DNA of 64,000 nucleotides from Hypericum androsaemum (taxonomy: Eukaryota; Streptophyta; Magnoliopsida; Malpighiales; Hypericaceae): positions 2,294,001-2,358,000 of the forward strand of contig OZ023199.1 in NCBI GenBank assembly GCA_963995505.1, given 5' to 3'. Made by a program: the position numbers and the translations under genes. The notes below the pieces were generated by a model that was not told the origin of the DNA, did not search any database, and worked only from the letters and a program-made list of their open reading frames with translations. Below are positions 60,006 to 64,000 of this stretch, one piece after another; position 1 is the first letter of the stretch; the number at the start of each line of letters is the position of its first letter.

Positions 60006-60608
60006 TTGCAATTGTTGCAAGATTTGATGGCTACTGGAGGAAGGTATCTGAACTTATGTGCAACAGAACTTCAACAAAAGATTCTGAAGCGCCGTTTACC
60101 GCTGCGTGTGCCTCAGGATGACATGTATGTTATCGTCGAGCACATTGAGGCTGTTCACCGGGAGATGCAAGAATGCATCTGGGCCGGAGGTTACGATCAT
60201 GGAGAGGACTGGCCCTCTATGTTTCGAGACCTCCTAGTCACGCTAAAAATCCAAGAAGATATGAGTATCTTCTCGGTACATGAGTTCAATACCTATAGAG
60301 ATGCTCTCTATGGTTTGATTCACTATCTCGAGGAGAGGGGTCTTCTCAGAGAAATGATACCTTCTCCTGTTCTGGAGCTGCGAAGCGGTTTGATCTTGAA
60401 CCGCTACCTCGCTAAGGAATACCATTACAGTTTTCCTCCGCTCCTGATCATCTGGATCATGGATTCAATTCCAGTTCCGGCAAGTACCCTGGAACTTCTC
60501 GCCGGATCGTCCTCGCACCTGGTCCCCACAGGATCGTCCTCGGACCCGGATCCAGATATGTATATGGATTCTCCTACCGGATCGCCTGGACATCTGATCC
60601 CCGTGTGA
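60006..60608 (+). CDS. Extra open frame upstream of Gag, unknown
   Basis: An uninterrupted 200-codon frame between the primer site and Gag, whose first ATG in a good position is near 60028 (MATGGRYLNLCATELQQ). The middle is helical-looking and acidic/basic mixed (DMYVIVEHIEAVHREMQ, LLVTLKIQEDMSIFSVHEF, YGLIHYLEERGLLREMI); the C-terminus is Ser/Pro/Asp-rich with repeats of the GSSS type. I do not recognise the family. It is the same strand as the polyprotein but a different frame, separated by about 360 non-coding bases. It could be an accessory gene or a captured host fragment. Confidence 0.45.
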   Translation: MQLLQDLMATGGRYLNLCATELQQKILKRRLPLRVPQDDMYVIVEHIEAVHREMQECIWAGGYDHGEDWPSMFRDLLVTLKIQEDMSIFSVHEFNTYRDALYGLIHYLEERGLLREMIPSPVLELRSGLILNRYLAKEYHYSFPPLLIIWIMDSIPVPASTLELLAGSSSHLVPTGSSSDPDPDMYMDSPTGSPGHLIPV

Positions 60609-60969
60609 TTACATGTTTAACTATCCCCATGTACATATGTTGTTTTTTTGGGAAATTTTGTACAATAGGTTGAGACCTTTTCTGAGTTTTTTGCACATGT
60701 GTGAATAAGCTCAGAATGTACAAATGCATGTAATTAAATAAAAATATTTGTTTACTTACTTCCACTTGAATTTACTATCGATGAATTTTAAACGGTTGAA
60801 GTTTAAGAGTAATACTTGAATGGTGAGGGGAAGCATGCCCGCGACCCACTTCAATTTTGAGATTAATCAAGAACTTCATATCGTTAAAAGTTATGAGTGA
60901 TTAGTAAATTGAATCATATTGCCAAATTAAATTTCTAATATGTTCTCATATTAAAAAATCCCTATAGAG

Positions 60970-63900
60970 ATGTCAGTCGCTTCTAGATCCATCATAGCTG
61001 AGCTAAACCGTGAGTCAAAACTCAATGGTGAAAACTATGAGAATTGGAGCATGAAAATCCAATATGTGCTTGAAGAACAAGAGGTTCTGGAGCACATACA
61101 TGTGATAATGGATGAGCCTGAAGAAGGCACAATTGCTCAACATAAGCGAGATAAGGAAGCTTATGTTATTTGGAAGAGAAAAAATACTACTGCTCGATTG
61201 ATCTTGTTGAGTTCAATGATGGATGATATCACCAGACAATTTTGCGTGCATGACAACGCGAAAGAGTTATGGGATGCTCTCAAACAAAAATTCGGAAAGC
61301 TTTCAGTGTCGAAGCTGCGTGCTTTGACCATAAGGTTTGACACCTTTAAAAAGCATCCGGAGGTTCCCATGAGGAAACACTTGAGAGTGATGTCCAATAT
61401 GATCAGTGAACTAGCAGAGGCTGGTCACATACTCAGCAACGAGCAGCAGATTCAAGCTGTCATCCATTCTCTACCACAAAGTTGGGAACAGATGAAGATG
61501 AATCTGACCCATTCCGATCATTTGGTAACATTTGATGATGTTGCCAGACACCTTGAGCTGGAAGAAGATCGCCTCCTAGCTATGAAATCCCACCCTGAAG
61601 CCCATTCGATTTGTTCGACTGGGAGTGATGGGAAAAGGAAGAAAGGTAAAGGGAAGGGTAAGTGTAAACAAACTCCAAAGGCTGAAAACCATGGAACCAA
61701 GTTGGATGGCTCCAAGGCTAAAAAGAACAAGCGGTTTAACATTTCAAATGTGAAATGTTTTAACTGTCAACAGAAGGGACATTTTGCAAAAGATTGCAAG
61801 ATGCTCAAGCAGGTACAACTAAACTCAAGTGTGAGCAAGTTGTATGTATCCTCTTGTACCCTTCTAACTGAGTCACATTCTATGTGGGTGATTGATTCAG
61901 GAGTGACAGACCATATAGCTAGAGACCGTTGTTCGTTCGTTGAGTACATGTGGTTGCCGTCTGGAGCAAAAACCATTTTTATCGGTAATAACTCGTGCGT
62001 GGATGTGAAAGGCCTGGGCACTTGTAGATTACACCTTCGTGGTGGTCGTGCCCTTCTTTTACATGACGTGTTGTTTGCTCCAGACATACGAAGGAACCTA
62101 ATCTCAGTTTCGGCCTTAATGTCTTTAGGTTTTCGGTTGTCGTTTGAGAACGACACCGTTAGATTATTTTTGGATGATGCCTATTTTGGCCTTGGATATA
62201 TATCGAAAGATTTTTTGATTCTGGATATTGATCCTTGTGAAAGTTTTTCCTTTGTCACTAGTTCAAATTCATCAGAGGATGATATTAAACTATGGCATTC
62301 TAGACTTGGCCATATCGGTCAAGATCGTTTAAACCGTCTAGCTAAGGCAGGACTGTTGGGCAATATAGAGAAATATATATTACCTAGTTGCGTATCTTGT
62401 CTAGAAGGGAAAAGCACTAGAAAACCTTTCGGTACTGGGGCTAGAGCCAAATTTCTAATACAATTAATCCATTCTGACATATGTGGTCCAATGAAAGTGA
62501 GGGCAAGGCATAGAGCATATTACTTCATCACCTTTATTGACGACTGTACTAGATATGGTCAAATATACCTTATTTCTCACAAGTCTGAAGCCTTAAACTG
62601 CTTCATGACTTACATGAGTTTTGTTGAGAATCAGAAGGACATAAAGATAAAGGCCTTACGAACTGATCGTGGCCGTGAATATCTTTCTGATGAGTTCAAA
62701 GCTCTATGCATTGAAAAAAGAATTGTACATCAGTTGTCCATTCCTTATACACCACAGCAAAACGGAGTTACTGAAAGAAGGAATAGAACCCTTCTTGATA
62801 TGGTTAGATCGATGATGGCAGAGGCAAGTTTGCCTATATCATTCTATGGAGATGCGCTCCTGACTGCCGCATACGTTCTAAACCGTGTTCCCTCTAAGTC
62901 TGTTACAGCCACTCCTTACGAAATGTGGATAGATCGGAAGCCCGATTTATCCTATTTTAAGCCATGAGGGTGTGCGTCATATGTCCATTCTACCTCAAGT
63001 ACTTTCGGTAAATTAGGACTGAGAGATAGAAAAAGTATCTTTATAAGATACCCAGAGGTATCTAAAGGGTACGTGTTCGTGGGTGAACTGGACAATGGAC
63101 ATGTGACAGAATTTGAATCACGCGATGTCACATTTTTGGAGAATAAATTTCCAAAGTTGGGGGAGGTTAGTAGTGACCTTACCATTTATGAGACAAATGA
63201 ACCAGAATCATCTGGATCACTTCTTCCGAGTGGGAGAATTGAGGAGGAAGATAGAGATTTTTCAACTCAAAATGATCTGGAAGGTCGTGATCTAAGTCCT
63301 GAAAGGGAGGTAATTCCTTATTCCAGTGGGAGTACGGTATTTCCACCCAGTGGGAGTACGATTCATGGATATGATAAATATATGAGAGATGTTTATCAAA
63401 ACTGGGAATACCGTAGGTCTAGCAGAACTAGCATACCATGTCGATGATTTGACATCGAAGGTGAGGCTAATGCGTTCTTGGTATCACTAAAGAAATTTGG
63501 TGGTCCAAGTAAAATTTTTCTGGCCATCCTGCAGGATGAAGATGAACCAAAGAATGTATCTGAAACTTTGTCATCTCCAAAACAAACTGAATGGATAAAT
63601 GCAATGGAAGAAGAAATGTCTTCTATGATCAAACACTAGGTTTGGGATCTGGTTGACCTACCTAAGGGGCGTAGGGCAATTGGGAATAAGTGGATTCTCA
63701 AAATCAAGCGCAATGCAGATGGCAGTATCGAAAGATACAAAGCGCGTTTGGTTGCCCAAGGATTTAAACAACAGGCTGGGATAGACTATGAGGAGACTTT
63801 TGCACCTGTTGTTAGATTTACGTCAATTAGGGTCATTTTAGCTATGGTTGCTAACATGAATCTAGAATTACATCAAATGGATGTAAAGACTGCTTTTCTC

Positions 63901-64000
63901 CACAGAGAATTGGATGAAGAAATCTATATGATTCAGCCTGAGGGTTACATTCAAAAAGGCTGCGAACACAAAGTTTGCAAATTGAATAGATCAATTTATG
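60970..64000 (+). pseudogene. Copia Gag-Pol polyprotein with three stops, partial
   Basis: Gag (NGENYENWSMKIQYVLEEQ), one CCHC knuckle (CFNCQQKGHFAKDC), protease DSGVTDHIA, GAG-pre-integrase WHSRLGHIG, integrase ([36 protein letters not shown]), then RT to VCKLNRSIY at the window edge. Three stops lie in one frame: TGA at 62965-62967, TGA at 63445-63447 and TAG near 63639. Each sits where the family has Trp, Arg or Gln, so each fits a single G-to-A or C-to-T change. Gag, protease and the integrase core up to 62964 remain open. Confidence 0.9.

Larger units (their letters stand above)
58247..64000 (+). mobile_element. Copia LTR retrotransposon, runs off window
   Basis: The 5' LTR 58247-58866 (620 bp, TG...CA) is followed by the primer site TGGTATCAGAGC at 58869-58880, a long leader with an extra open frame, and the polyprotein from 60970. 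The 3' half and 3' LTR lie outside. It interrupts the kinase of gene I; the possible target duplication begins GAATT (58242-58246) but the other side is not visible. Confidence 0.9.

Overview
The window is nuclear DNA of a flowering plant, most likely a eudicot. The evidence is spliced genes with GT/AG introns, long AT-rich intergenic DNA, plant-type Copia LTR retrotransposons (one with an initiator-tRNA-Met primer site), Mutator-like and hAT transposons, a LINE and a SINE. It is a birth-and-death cluster of LRK10L-type (Lr10 'rust resistance kinase'-like) receptor kinases. These are surface proteins with a signal peptide, a cysteine-rich GUB_WAK-type ectodomain, one membrane helix and a Ser/Thr kinase. 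I cannot name the species.

Layout. 1-4796: an intact four-exon kinase gene (copy A) behind a promoter carrying a 387-bp tandem duplication. 5200-15000: a kinase relic hit by a LINE tail, then a 2878-bp composite unit repeated 3.3 times. Each full unit holds a kinase scrap, a possible NLR (NB-ARC) scrap and the 3' part of a Copia element. 15195-18615: kinase pseudogene B, its conserved upstream block and a MULE with a perfect 9-bp TSD. 19270-24295: kinase relic C split by a young, apparently intact Copia element. 25355-25845: kinase fragment D. 26998-29460: intact three-exon gene E; its upstream block holds another MULE (30268-31196) carrying the last exon of what looks like PsbS. 31318-33686: LINE fragment and kinase pseudogene F, cut by a 1.9-kb LTR-like insert. 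35575-40900: tandem repeats, a MULE and a hAT-like element. 41112-42298: pseudogene G. 42600-42890: a cluster of hairpins. 43286-44997: an internally deleted hAT. 45499-48481: intact four-exon gene H, an inverted near-duplicate of A. 49691-50476: a short F-box gene. 51427-55491: a SINE, then a non-autonomous Copia element with 1-kb LTRs. 56534-58246: kinase gene I, with a nonsense codon and split by another Copia element that runs off the window end (58247-64000).

In gene terms, only A, E and H look able to make full receptor kinases. B, C, D, F, G and I are broken by deletion, frameshift, stop codons or insertion. For A, E and H the exon model is supported by conserved intron phase (phase 1 throughout), giving predicted proteins of 686, 706 and 689 residues. 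Most of the rest is transposon activity acting on duplicated copies. Coordinates of splice sites, repeat borders and decayed copies were read by eye without alignment software.
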